A stretch of 64,000 bases of DNA from Natronococcus sp. AD-5. Its GTDB lineage: Archaea > Halobacteriota > Halobacteria > Halobacteriales > Natrialbaceae. Shown piece after piece: positions 34,236 to 42,681 of the stretch. Below the pieces are notes generated by a model. It made no database searches. It saw only the letters and a list, made by a program, of their open reading frames with translations, and was not told the DNA's origin. Each line of letters starts with the position of its first letter. The first letter of the stretch is position 1. Made by a program: the position numbers and the translations under genes. The stretch is taken from NCBI RefSeq assembly GCF_030734285.1, contig NZ_CP132294.1, forward strand, positions 1,488,001 to 1,552,000, read 5' to 3'.

Positions 34236-35375
34236 TCAGTCTCGTTCCGCCGACTCCTCCCGCCGGCCGACGCCGGGATCGACGATCGGCGGCTGCTCCT
34301 CCGGAACGGCGATCGACTGCTCGAGCACCGCCGCTCGCAGCGTCGTCTTCGACGCCGTCGCCTCGCGACGATACGGCTCCTCGTCGCGGTCCCGGCGGAC
34401 GCTCCGCGGAGTCAGGTAGTCGCCGTCGACGTCGACGGCGGCCGCCTCGCAGAGTCGTTTCAGCACCGACCGCGCCCCTTCGGTAGTGATCGCCGGCGGT
34501 GCGATCGATCGCTCGCGCGCCAGCTCCATCGCCGTCGCGTCGTCGAACAGCGACTCGATCTCGGCCTCGCCGTGGCCCCGCTCTCGCAGGACAGTCCTGA
34601 CGCGGCGGGCGATCGACGGCGCGTGGCGGGTCGGGAACAGCGGCCAGTCGTTCGACGGCGGATCGAGAACGACCCGGTACCGGCGCAGCGGCGTCCGGGC
34701 CGGCGCCCCGAGCGGCACGTCCTCGAGTCGCTGGGTCCTGCCGAGGACGCGGATCGTCCCCGTGTAGAAGTCGACGTCGTCCCAGATCGCGCCCGTCCGG
34801 CGGTCGTCCTCGGGGACCCGAAACAGCTCGGCGCCGCGGACGTCCGAGTGCGCCAGCAACGCGACCAGGGCGTACTCCCGCAGCCGGGTGCGTCGTTCGT
34901 CCCGATCGACCGTCTCGCCCGAGGCCTCGAGCGCCCGTTCGCGGACGTATCGCTCGAGCGTACGGCGTCCGTCGGCGGTCCACCCGTCGCGGTCGTCGCA
35001 TCCCCCCTGGTCGGTCGCCGTCGGCAGCGCGCCTTCGGCCGCGTCGGCCGCCGCCGGGTTCGCCTCGAGAATGCCGCCTCGAACGCACCACGAGAGAAAC
35101 GCCCGGACGACGGCGTAGTAGGTGCCGACCGTCGAGGCGGCGTACGCTCCTCGATCGGCCCGTTCGCGAAGCTCTTCGGCGTAGGACCGCATGTGGCCGG
35201 TCTCGAGCGCGAACAGCGACCGGATTTCGTGTTCGTCCTCGAGCCACTCGGCCCACCGGCGGAGGATCGACTCGGCGTTCGCCGCGTAGGTCCCCGCTCC
35301 GGGACCGTCGGGGTCGCCGACGGCTTTTCGCTGGAGGTAGGCGTCGATCGCGTCCGCGATCGCGACCTCGGTCAC
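34236..35375 (-). CDS. Integrase-like protein with degenerate catalytic site
   Basis: The 379-residue protein has the layout of tyrosine recombinases: an N-terminal SAM-like DNA-binding domain (about residues 8-110, with AANAESILRRWAEWLEDEHE and TYYAVVRAFLSWCVRGG), and a C-terminal catalytic-like part with the first Arg in 'ALLAHSDVRGAELFRVPE'. Where the His-x-x-Arg and the Tyr nucleophile should be, I read 'LTPRSVRRDRDE' and EEQPPIVDPG, so the His and the Tyr appear absent. It is probably a retired or regulatory recombinase. GTG 35375 overlaps the stop of a 43-codon ORF. It sits convergent to the Mrp operon, more than 9 kb from the repeat array. Confidence 0.72.
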   Translation of the reverse strand: MTEVAIADAIDAYLQRKAVGDPDGPGAGTYAANAESILRRWAEWLEDEHEIRSLFALETGHMRSYAEELRERADRGAYAASTVGTYYAVVRAFLSWCVRGGILEANPAAADAAEGALPTATDQGGCDDRDGWTADGRRTLERYVRERALEASGETVDRDERRTRLREYALVALLAHSDVRGAELFRVPEDDRRTGAIWDDVDFYTGTIRVLGRTQRLEDVPLGAPARTPLRRYRVVLDPPSNDWPLFPTRHAPSIARRVRTVLRERGHGEAEIESLFDDATAMELARERSIAPPAITTEGARSVLKRLCEAAAVDVDGDYLTPRSVRRDRDEEPYRREATASKTTLRAAVLEQSIAVPEEQPPIVDPGVGRREESAERD

Positions 35376-35503
35376 GACGCGACCACCCCCGTGCTCGATT
35401 CCGGCGGGAGCGCGGTCGGTCGCCGACTCGAGCAGAGGAAGCGGGCGCGTCGTCGCTCGAGGCCGTCGGTCGAACTGCTCGTGCGATCGTCGCCGGAGCT
35501 CAT
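35372..35503 (-). CDS. Possible 43-residue ORF coupled to the integrase-like gene
   Basis: An ATG at 35503 opens a 43-codon ORF (start MSSGDDRTSSSTDG), rich in Ser and Arg, whose TGA overlaps the GTG of the integrase-like gene. The same GTGA arrangement occurs before the acetyltransferase at 11565. Composition gives no family. It may be a leader or a chance frame. Confidence 0.25.
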   Translation of the reverse strand: MSSGDDRTSSSTDGLERRRARFLCSSRRPTALPPESSTGVVAS

Positions 35504-35590
35504 CTCGTCTGAATGCTACCGCCGTATCACCCTAAATCTGGCTACCGTCGGCGTCGATCGCCCGATCGAACGGCCGACCCGACGGCGCCA

Positions 35591-35965
35591 TCACCGCTCG
35601 AGTGAGAGGTCGTCCGTCTCGACGTCCGCGCGTTCGGCCCGTTCGTTGGCATTGATCAAGCGCTCGAGTTTCGACTCGAACTCCGCCTCCGAGAGGTCGC
35701 CGGCGGCGTACCGGTCCTGAAGCGTCGTGACGGGATCGACCGTCTCGCGTTCGACGGGAGTCTCGTCGGCGTCGTCGCTCGATTCGACTCGCTGCGTGAG
35801 ATACCACACGAGAAAGACGCTGGCCACGAGCAAGGCGGTGATCGCGACCGCGTAAATCGGTCCGGCGAAGAGCAGCGCCGCGATGATGACGATGTCGGCG
35901 AGGACGAACTTGATGGCGAAGATCTCCGTGAGGCTGTACCCCCCGCCCGACCCGTCAGTTCCCAT
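35591..35965 (-). CDS. SHOCT-domain membrane protein
   Basis: The 124-residue protein has two hydrophobic helices (about residues 18-35 and 37-56), an acidic linker, and a C-terminal SHOCT motif, 'LQDRYAAGDLSEAEFESKLE', near residues 82-101. SHOCT is a short helical module for oligomerisation, usually at the end of bacterial and archaeal membrane proteins. A TATA-like element on the minus strand at about 35983-35992 suggests a leaderless transcript. Function unknown. Confidence 0.83.
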   Translation of the reverse strand: MGTDGSGGGYSLTEIFAIKFVLADIVIIAALLFAGPIYAVAITALLVASVFLVWYLTQRVESSDDADETPVERETVDPVTTLQDRYAAGDLSEAEFESKLERLINANERAERADVETDDLSLER

Positions 35966-36192
35966 ACTCGACGTACACCCCTATCGGAAATAATTGTGTG
36001 GGGGGAGCCGATCGAGGTTCCAGGGCCCGTCAAATCGTCGTTGGTTCGAAACGACACGTCCGGTATCGAAACTACTTGCATTACGTATGTCCATATGTGG
36101 TTTATACAGATGGAATTCTCGGTCGAGAGGCTCGCCACCGGTAGAACGGTCGTCGACGGATACCGCTTTTCGTACGCGTCGGCCGGTTGTCG

Positions 36193-36969
36193 TTACGCGT
36201 CGATGCGGACGTCGAACTGCGTCGTGACCAGTTCTCCCTTGGGCTTGGTCTGGAAGAACAACCGATACCGTCCCGGCGTCGGAAACCGCGCGCTAAATTC
36301 GACGCGCCCGCTCTCGGGTGCCGTCTCTTCGGGATGGACGTGGAGATACGCCAGGTCACCCTCGCGAAGCGCGACGAGGTGGCCGAGCGACCCCAGATAC
36401 CGATCGAGATGCGGTACCGACTCGTCGTCGCGTCGAACCTCGAACGTCAACCGGGTGGTCCCGCCGGCGGTGATCTCGTCCGTGACGAGTTCGACCTCGT
36501 ACTCGCCCGCGACGTCACGGCGGGACGAATCGGGCCGCGCCTCGATACCGCCGGTGCCGGACGCGAACAGGTCGAATCCGAGCGTCGTCGGGTGGCCGTC
36601 GACGACGACGTCCACGAAGGCGCGATACACCCCCGGATCCGGAAGCACGAGATCCTCGACCCGCCAGACTCCGTCCGGTCCCAGTTCGGGGTGGCGGTGC
36701 TGAAATCGGGTCAGATCCCGTCGGACGACGATGAGGTGGCCGCGTTCGCCGTGGGCGACCCCGAAGTCGGTTACGACCTCGTCGCCATCGACGATACGAA
36801 ACGTCCAGTCGGTGCGTTCGCCCGGCTCGAGCCGGGGCTTCGACGGCTCGAAGCGGAGGCCGTTCGCAGCGAGCGACAATCCACCCGGCAAGGCCCGCCC
36901 TTCCGGTTCGTACCCTCGATCGGGCTCGCGGGACTCGTCGTGATCGTCGTGGTTCGAGTGGCTGTCCAT
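36193..36969 (-). CDS. His-rich beta-sandwich protein, possible metal binding
   Basis: The 258-residue protein has no signal peptide. The first 25 residues are rich in His and Asp (DSHSNHDDHDE). Two similar beta-rich halves follow. Each has a histidine motif: 'DLTRFQHRHPELGPDGVW' in the first and DLAYLHVHPEETAPESG in the second. Both halves also share a LEPGERTDWTFRIVD / ITAGGTTRLTFEVRR strand pair and an end of type PxPGxYRxF. The pattern resembles YtkA/FixH-like and copper-trafficking beta-sandwich domains. I infer metal (copper) binding. No transporter gene is next to it. Confidence 0.72.
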   Translation of the reverse strand: MDSHSNHDDHDESREPDRGYEPEGRALPGGLSLAANGLRFEPSKPRLEPGERTDWTFRIVDGDEVVTDFGVAHGERGHLIVVRRDLTRFQHRHPELGPDGVWRVEDLVLPDPGVYRAFVDVVVDGHPTTLGFDLFASGTGGIEARPDSSRRDVAGEYEVELVTDEITAGGTTRLTFEVRRDDESVPHLDRYLGSLGHLVALREGDLAYLHVHPEETAPESGRVEFSARFPTPGRYRLFFQTKPKGELVTTQFDVRIDA

Positions 36970-37320
36970 ATCTGAGGGACGGTACCGAACGCCAAATCGC
37001 TGTGCGTGCGGTTCTCCGCAGCGGGTGGTTTCGCGACTCGAGCGGTCCGTTCGTCCGTTACCGAACGCCCGTCAGTCCATCCAGTAAATACCGGGAAGGG
37101 TTCGCCGACGGTCCAACGATCAGTCTCGGACGAGGTGTGAATCGAATACCGCTATACAGAAAGCCGTACTCGTACCTGTCGGACACGGAGGTCCCGATAC
37201 TCGAAAGTACGGATATTCGGCCTCGATACACGGGTTCGTCCGGTGAAAGCGCAGCCATCGATCGGCGTCGACGGTGCACTCGCCGGACTGCACACCGGCC
37301 GGCTCCGTTCGCAGCGGCCC
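36970..37320. other. Intergenic region, 351 bp
   Basis: No gene is supported here. The region lies upstream of the His-rich gene and downstream of the aEF1A gene, both on the minus strand. I see no clear RNA structure or repeat. Confidence 0.4.
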
Positions 37321-38586
37321 CTACTTCTCGTTGACCTCGAGGACCTTGCCGGCCGCGACGGTCTGGCCCATGTCGCGGATGGCGAAGCTCCCGAGTTCGG
37401 GGATTTCGTCCGACGGCTCGATGCTGAGCGGTTTCTGCGGACGGACGGTTACGACGGCCGCGTCCCCGGCCTGGATGTAGTCGGGGTCCTCGTCGGCGAC
37501 CTCGCCGCTCGCCGGATCCAACTTCCTGTCGATAGACTCGATCGTCCCGGCGACCTGTGCGGTGTGGGCGTGGAACACCGGGGTGTAGCCGGCGGTGATG
37601 ACCGAGGGGTGCTGCATGACGACGATCTGGGCCTGGAACGTCTCGGCGACCTTCGGCGGGTCGTCGGCCGGTCCGCAGATGTCGCCGCGGCGAATGTCGT
37701 CCTTGCCGATGCCGCGGACGTTGAATCCGACGTTGTCGCCCGGGTCGGCCTTCGGGACCTCCTCGTGGTGCATCTCGATCGTCTTCACTTCGCCGCCCAC
37801 GTCGCTGGGCTGGAACGAGACGCTGTCGCCGGTCCGAAGCTGGCCCGTCTCGACGCGGCCGACGGGAACGGTGCCGATGCCGGAGATCGTGTAGACGTCC
37901 TGGATCGGAAGGCGAAGCGGCGCGTCCGTCGGCGGTTCCGGCTCCGGCAGGTCGTTCAGCGCCTCGAGGATCGTCCGGCCCTCGAACCACGGCATCTCGT
38001 CGCTGTGCTCGGAAACGTTGTCACCCTCGAACGCCGAGATCGAAATGAAACTGGCGTCGTCGCTGCTGAACCGCACCTGTTTCAACAGATTGCGCACCTC
38101 CTCGACGACCTCGCGGAACCGATCTTCGTCGTAATCGACGACGTCCATCTTGTTGACGGCGACGATGAGTTCGTCGATCCCCAGCGTGCGGGCCAGGAAG
38201 ACGTGCTCCTGGGTCTGGGGTGCGACGCCGTCGTCGGCGGCGACGACGAGGACGGCGTTGTCGGCCTGGCTCGCGCCGGTGATCATGTTCTTCACGAAGT
38301 CGCGGTGACCGGGCGTATCCACGATCGTGAAGTCGTACGTGTCGGTGTCGAAGCGCTGGTGAGCGATGTCGATCGTCAGCCCGCGCTCTCGCTCCTCGGC
38401 GAGGTTGTCCATCACGTAGGCGAACTCGAATCCGCCTTTACCCTTCTCCGTGGCTTCTTCGCGGTGCTGCTCGATGATGTGCTCCGGGACGCTCCCCGTC
38501 TCGTAGAGGAGTCGACCCACCAGCGTACTCTTCCCGTGGTCGACGTGGCCGATGATCGCCAGGTTCTGGTGGGGTTTGTCTGCCAT
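37321..38586 (-). CDS. tuf: Translation elongation factor aEF1A
   Basis: The 421-residue GTPase delivers aminoacyl-tRNA to the ribosome. G1 is GHVDHGKST (about residues 13-21), G2 lies in [12 protein letters not shown]3 is '[20 protein letters not shown]', G4 is NKMD. Domains 2 and 3 follow with '[19 protein letters not shown]' and [17 protein letters not shown] 38586 gives the family start ([13 protein letters not shown]); the longer frame is leader. The gene stands alone, with no rpsJ or fusA beside it as is usual. G3 reads DTPG, whereas archaeal aEF1A usually has DCPG. It could be the main gene or a diverged second copy. Confidence 0.9.
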   Translation of the reverse strand: MADKPHQNLAIIGHVDHGKSTLVGRLLYETGSVPEHIIEQHREEATEKGKGGFEFAYVMDNLAEERERGLTIDIAHQRFDTDTYDFTIVDTPGHRDFVKNMITGASQADNAVLVVAADDGVAPQTQEHVFLARTLGIDELIVAVNKMDVVDYDEDRFREVVEEVRNLLKQVRFSSDDASFISISAFEGDNVSEHSDEMPWFEGRTILEALNDLPEPEPPTDAPLRLPIQDVYTISGIGTVPVGRVETGQLRTGDSVSFQPSDVGGEVKTIEMHHEEVPKADPGDNVGFNVRGIGKDDIRRGDICGPADDPPKVAETFQAQIVVMQHPSVITAGYTPVFHAHTAQVAGTIESIDRKLDPASGEVADEDPDYIQAGDAAVVTVRPQKPLSIEPSDEIPELGSFAIRDMGQTVAAGKVLEVNEK

Positions 38587-38769
38587 AGTGTATCCCTCGT
38601 AACTAGTCGTCCACGCAGCGTAAATGTTTGTCAACAGCTAGCATAACCAGTGAGTTTCCGGACGAGACCATTCGGAGCCCGCGAACGGAAGACCGCACGG
38701 TTACACCGGGATGGGCGTACGTGATCCGAGTTCCGCGGCTTCTTTGGAACGGCCTTCCCAGGAACTAAT

Positions 38770-39156
38770 ATGCACGTTCTCGTCGGCACCGACTCCGTCC
38801 ACGCGACCGCGGCGATCTGTGACTACCTCGAGGAGCGAGCGACGAGCGACGACGGCGTCACCGCGGTCGCCGCGTTTTCGCCGGGCGACGAGACCGCGCG
38901 TCGGGACGGACGGGAAGCACTGAACGTCGCGTCGGTCCGACTCGCGGCCCTCGGTACCGTCGAAACCGAACTTCGAGACGGGGATCCCGCGCCGACGCTC
39001 CTCGAGGTCGCCGCCGAGGTCGACGCGGACGAAATCGTCGTCGGCGCTCGCGGCGGGGACCCGGACTCGGAACGATCGGTCGGGTCGACGACGCGGGCGC
39101 TCCTCGAGGACGCGTCACGGCCCGTGGTCGTCCTCCCGATGCCGGAACTCGAGTGA
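38770..39156 (+). CDS. Universal stress protein family
   Basis: The 128-residue alpha/beta protein starts MHVLVGTDSVHATAAICDYL and contains 'DADEIVVGARGGDPDSERSVGSTTRALL', a match to the Usp C-terminal nucleotide-binding loop (Gly-2x-Gly-9x-Gly-Ser/Thr in relaxed form). It ends with the usual strand RPVVVLPM. The middle is shorter than in typical Usp proteins of about 140 residues. It is divergent from aEF1A. Confidence 0.83.
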   Translation: MHVLVGTDSVHATAAICDYLEERATSDDGVTAVAAFSPGDETARRDGREALNVASVRLAALGTVETELRDGDPAPTLLEVAAEVDADEIVVGARGGDPDSERSVGSTTRALLEDASRPVVVLPMPELE

Positions 39157-39184
39157 GCGGTCCGGCGACGGCCGGCCGTCACTA

Positions 39185-40696
39185 TCAGTCGTCGCTGGGT
39201 GCCGCACTCGGACGGTACCCGCGACTGATCACCTTCCACCGGCCGGTCGAGAACCGGTAGTAGTTGATCACGGCCGGCGCGGCGGTTTCGGCGACGAAGG
39301 CGAGGTACAGGCCCGTCAGGCCGAACGCAGGAACGGAGACGCCGGAGACGGTTACGCCGAGCGCCGGGACCGACAGCGACGGGATCGTGAGCCCCGCGGC
39401 GCCGAGGTACGCGAGCGGGACCGCGAGTCCGAACATTCCGACGAGTTGGCTGTAAAACGGCCAGCGCGTGTCGCCGCTGGCCTTGAGCGCCCCGTCGGCG
39501 CCGGTTGAGACGCCTTTCAGAACCACGGCGAGACAGGCCGCGTAGATGAGCGAGACCGCGATCGGGACCGAGAGCTCGGCCGGGTCGTCGGTGAACGTGA
39601 GGACGATCGGCTCCGCGAAGGCGAAGACGATCACGGCCGCGACGGCGTAGATCGCGACGCCGAACCGGATGATCTCCCGACCGTAGCGCTCCGCCCGGCC
39701 CTCGTCGCCGCCGCCGAGTTCCTGGCCGACGAGGCTCGAGGCGGCGAGTCCGAACCCCCAGCCAGGGGTGTTCATCAGGCCCCAGATACGCCGGGCGATG
39801 ACGTACGCGGCGACGGTCTGGTGCCCGAAGAGCGCGACGATCGCGAGCATCGGGAACTCGGCCATCGTCCAGACCGATTTCGTCCCCAGCACGGGGAGAC
39901 CGATCGTGGTTAGATCCCGGACGGTATCGGCGTGGAGGTAGCTGCCGAAGGGGTCGATACTGACCGGGAACGTGCCCACGCCGGGCAGCCAGCCCGCGAC
40001 GAGCCCCAGGGTGAACGCCGTCGTGACGACGACGTTCGCGAGGACGGTTCCAAGCGCCGCACCTTCGACGCCGAGTCCGAGACCGAAGATGAGGACGGCG
40101 TTGAGCGCGATGTTGGCGACGGCTCCGCCGGCGCGGACGACCATCGGGGTCCAGGCGTCGTCCATCCCTACGAACGTGCGGCTCCCGATGAGATTGAGGC
40201 CGGCGAACGGGATGCCGAGACCGACGATCTGCAGGTACGCCGCACCGAGTTCGATCTGTTCGGAATCGTTTCCGATGAGCGAGATCAGTTCGGACGGATA
40301 GGTCCAGAACAGCGCCGTGACCGGCAGCGTGAGAAAGAGAACCAGGACGACGCTCGAGCGAACGGCCTGGCCGAGCGAGTCGAACGCCTCGGCGCCGTAG
40401 CGCTGTGAAACGAGCGCGATCGTCCCGCCGGCGACGCCGCCGCCGATGGCGAACGCGAGCCCCCAGAACGGCGAGGCGAAGCCGACGCCGGCGATCGCCG
40501 TGGAGCCGACGGCGATGCCGACCATCGCGACGTCGACGGCGTTCTTCGACATCCGCGCGAGCCCGGTGACGACGCGGGGCCACGCGAGGTCCGTCGTACG
40601 CCGCGCTCGCTCGGCCTCGATCAGGCCGAGACGGGCGAGCGCGAGCCCGATCCAGAGGATGACAAGCCGAACCGGGTTGGGGAGACGACGATCCAC
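39185..40696 (-). CDS. MATE family multidrug/sodium antiporter
   Basis: The 503-residue protein has twelve membrane helices in two similar halves, as in MatE-domain exporters. Landmarks are 'VDVAMVGIAVGSTAIAGVGFASPFW' as the first substrate-path helix, GGGVAGGTIALVSQRYGAE, NIALNAVLIFGLGLGVEGAALGT-type helix 6, and FGLAASSLVGQELGGGDE in the second half. It uses a Na+ or H+ gradient to expel toxic compounds. GTG 40696 start. An N-terminal extension of about 40 residues contains an extra hydrophobic stretch. Confidence 0.9.
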   Translation of the reverse strand: MDRRLPNPVRLVILWIGLALARLGLIEAERARRTTDLAWPRVVTGLARMSKNAVDVAMVGIAVGSTAIAGVGFASPFWGLAFAIGGGVAGGTIALVSQRYGAEAFDSLGQAVRSSVVLVLFLTLPVTALFWTYPSELISLIGNDSEQIELGAAYLQIVGLGIPFAGLNLIGSRTFVGMDDAWTPMVVRAGGAVANIALNAVLIFGLGLGVEGAALGTVLANVVVTTAFTLGLVAGWLPGVGTFPVSIDPFGSYLHADTVRDLTTIGLPVLGTKSVWTMAEFPMLAIVALFGHQTVAAYVIARRIWGLMNTPGWGFGLAASSLVGQELGGGDEGRAERYGREIIRFGVAIYAVAAVIVFAFAEPIVLTFTDDPAELSVPIAVSLIYAACLAVVLKGVSTGADGALKASGDTRWPFYSQLVGMFGLAVPLAYLGAAGLTIPSLSVPALGVTVSGVSVPAFGLTGLYLAFVAETAAPAVINYYRFSTGRWKVISRGYRPSAAPSDD

Positions 40697-40796
40697 GAGA
40701 ATCGGGTGTGCGTAACCAACGGCGACAAAAAGACCTTCTCGAGCCGGCAGAGGCGACCGGTTTCGAATCGATACATGCTACCGACTCCCGCGGCGG

Positions 40797-41198
40797 TCAC
40801 TCGACGACGAGTACGGGTCGCGAAGACTCCGTCGCAACCCGGCTGGAGACGCTCTTGCGAAGGAATCGCTCGAGTCCGCGGTTCCGTCCCATGACGATGA
40901 GGTCGACGTCGTGTTCGTCGGCGTAGTCGAGGATCGCCCGGTGGCGGAGCCCGTGAGTGACCGTGGTCTCGACGTCGTCGACGCCGACCTCCCTCGCCCG
41001 AGAGGCGACGTACAACACCGCTTCTTCACCCGCCGGCTCGAGGTCGTCGAAGTCCATCCCGGGCGCGATCTCGGCGGAGTTGATGACGTACAGCGCGTGC
41101 AGCGTCGCGTCGTGGACGCTGGCGAGTTCGATCGCCTCCTCGATCGCTCGCTCGGTGTTCTCGCGACCGTCCGTGGGGATCAGGATCGAGTCGTACAT
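40797..41198 (-). CDS. Universal stress protein UspA family
   Basis: The 133-residue protein is a typical UspA: MYDSILIPTDGRENTERAI, 'ASVHDATLHALYVIN', then 'DLIVMGRNRGLERFLRKSVSSRV' with the ATP-binding loop, ending RPVLVVE. Haloarchaea carry many copies. It lies upstream of the MATE gene on the same strand, 101 bp apart. Its role is probably in stress signalling or nucleotide binding; ligand not deducible. Confidence 0.9.
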   Translation of the reverse strand: MYDSILIPTDGRENTERAIEEAIELASVHDATLHALYVINSAEIAPGMDFDDLEPAGEEAVLYVASRAREVGVDDVETTVTHGLRHRAILDYADEHDVDLIVMGRNRGLERFLRKSVSSRVATESSRPVLVVE

Positions 41199-41359
41199 GC
41201 GACGACGTTCGACGGGAACGGGTAAAAGCGTCCCAGCAAGTTAGCGTCCGTCTGCGGACGCGAAACGATCGGTAGGCGGCGTACTCCCGGGCGAATACGG
41301 CGGTTTCGATCGGGTAGCGAACGGCTACTTAATTCGCGAATGCGTGAACGTTCGCTTCG

Positions 41360-42565
41360 ATGAGCGACGCAATTCCGCTGTTCGAAATCCCCTGGGACGA
41401 ACGCGACGTGAGAAACGCCGTCGACTCGATCACGCGCGGCTCGTTCTGGGCCAACGGTCCGTACGTCGAGGAGTTCGAGTCCGGCCTCGAGGCCTACCTC
41501 GGCGTCGAGCACGCGGTGACGGTCAACTCGGGGACGACCGCGCTGGTCGCGGCGCTCGAGGCCCAGGGCATCGGCGAGGGCGACGAGGTCATCGTTCCCG
41601 CGTTCACCTTCATCGCGACGGCGAACGCCGTTCGACTCGCCGGCGCGCGACCGGTGTTCGCCGACATCGAGTCGGAGACGTACGGACTCGACCCGGCGTC
41701 CGTCGCCGAGAACGTCACCGACGAGACGGCCGCGATCATGCCGATTCACCCGTACGGTGCACCCTGTCGGATCGGCGCCATCGCCGACGTCGCTGCAGAG
41801 ACGAACGTCCCGCTGATCGAGGACGCGGCCGAAGCGTTCGGGAGCGATTACCGCGGGCGCGCGCTCGGGACGATCGGCGACGCGGCGGCGCTGAGTTTCT
41901 GTCAGAACAAGGTCCTTCCGACCGGAGAGGGCGGCGCCGTCGTCACCGACGAGGACGACCTCGCGCGACGACTCGAGCGGTTTCGTTCGCACGGACGCGC
42001 CTCCGAGGACTACTTCAGTTCCGCCGGGAGCGGCGACTACGTTGATCTCGGGACGAACGTCCGGATGTCCGATCTCGTGGCCTCGGTCGGCTGTGCGCAA
42101 CTCGAGAGGGTCGACGACCTCATCGCGGGTCGGCGACGGGCCGCGGGGCGACTCGCCGCGGGGCTGGCGGACGTTCCCGGCGTCGAACCGCACGCGGCCG
42201 CCGAACGCGATCGGCACGTTTACCAGCTCTTCACCGTGACGCTCGGCGCGGACGTGGATCGTGACGTCGTTATCGACACGTTAGCCGAACGGAAGATCTC
42301 CTCGAAAGTCTACTGGGACCCGCCGGTCCACCTCACGCACGCGTACCGGGAACGGTACGGCTACGAGCCGGGCCTCCTTCCGGTGACGGAAGCCGTTAGC
42401 GAGCGCGTTCTCTCGCTGCCGATCCATCCGGTGCTCCGGGACGACCAGATCGATCGCATCGTCGCCGGCGTCCGCGACGGCGTCGAGCGCGGACGGTCGG
42501 AGCCGACGAATGCTCGAGCCGAGAGCCCGACGATCGAAGCGAACCGTTCCCGTCGGGGACAGTAG
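41360..42565 (+). CDS. DegT/DnrJ/EryC1 sugar aminotransferase
   Basis: The 401-residue PLP enzyme has VNSGTTALVAALEAQG, 'MPIHPYGAPCRIGAIADVA', LIEDAAEAFGSDY and the PLP Lys at about residue 184 in FCQNKVLPTGEGG. It differs from the DegT enzyme at 9797 in its active-site surroundings, so the keto-sugar substrate is likely different. The last 30 residues are an unconserved tail. It is followed at 117 bp by the CBS-epimerase fusion, on the same strand, so the two probably form a sugar-nucleotide unit. Confidence 0.86.
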   Translation: MSDAIPLFEIPWDERDVRNAVDSITRGSFWANGPYVEEFESGLEAYLGVEHAVTVNSGTTALVAALEAQGIGEGDEVIVPAFTFIATANAVRLAGARPVFADIESETYGLDPASVAENVTDETAAIMPIHPYGAPCRIGAIADVAAETNVPLIEDAAEAFGSDYRGRALGTIGDAAALSFCQNKVLPTGEGGAVVTDEDDLARRLERFRSHGRASEDYFSSAGSGDYVDLGTNVRMSDLVASVGCAQLERVDDLIAGRRRAAGRLAAGLADVPGVEPHAAAERDRHVYQLFTVTLGADVDRDVVIDTLAERKISSKVYWDPPVHLTHAYRERYGYEPGLLPVTEAVSERVLSLPIHPVLRDDQIDRIVAGVRDGVERGRSEPTNARAESPTIEANRSRRGQ

Positions 42566-42681
42566 TGTCCGACTGACTCTCACACCAGCCGACGCATAAC
42601 AAAGGGTACTCGTCGAGGTGGTCAGCCTATGCCGCGCTCACGTCGGGTGGCCGACGAACCGGCGGCACCGAATCCAGAACT

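Noticed and set aside
34236-35375. This integrase-like gene as the driver of the cassette array
   Set aside because: It lies about 9.5 kb from the nearest repeat, has no repeat core beside it, and seems to lack catalytic residues.
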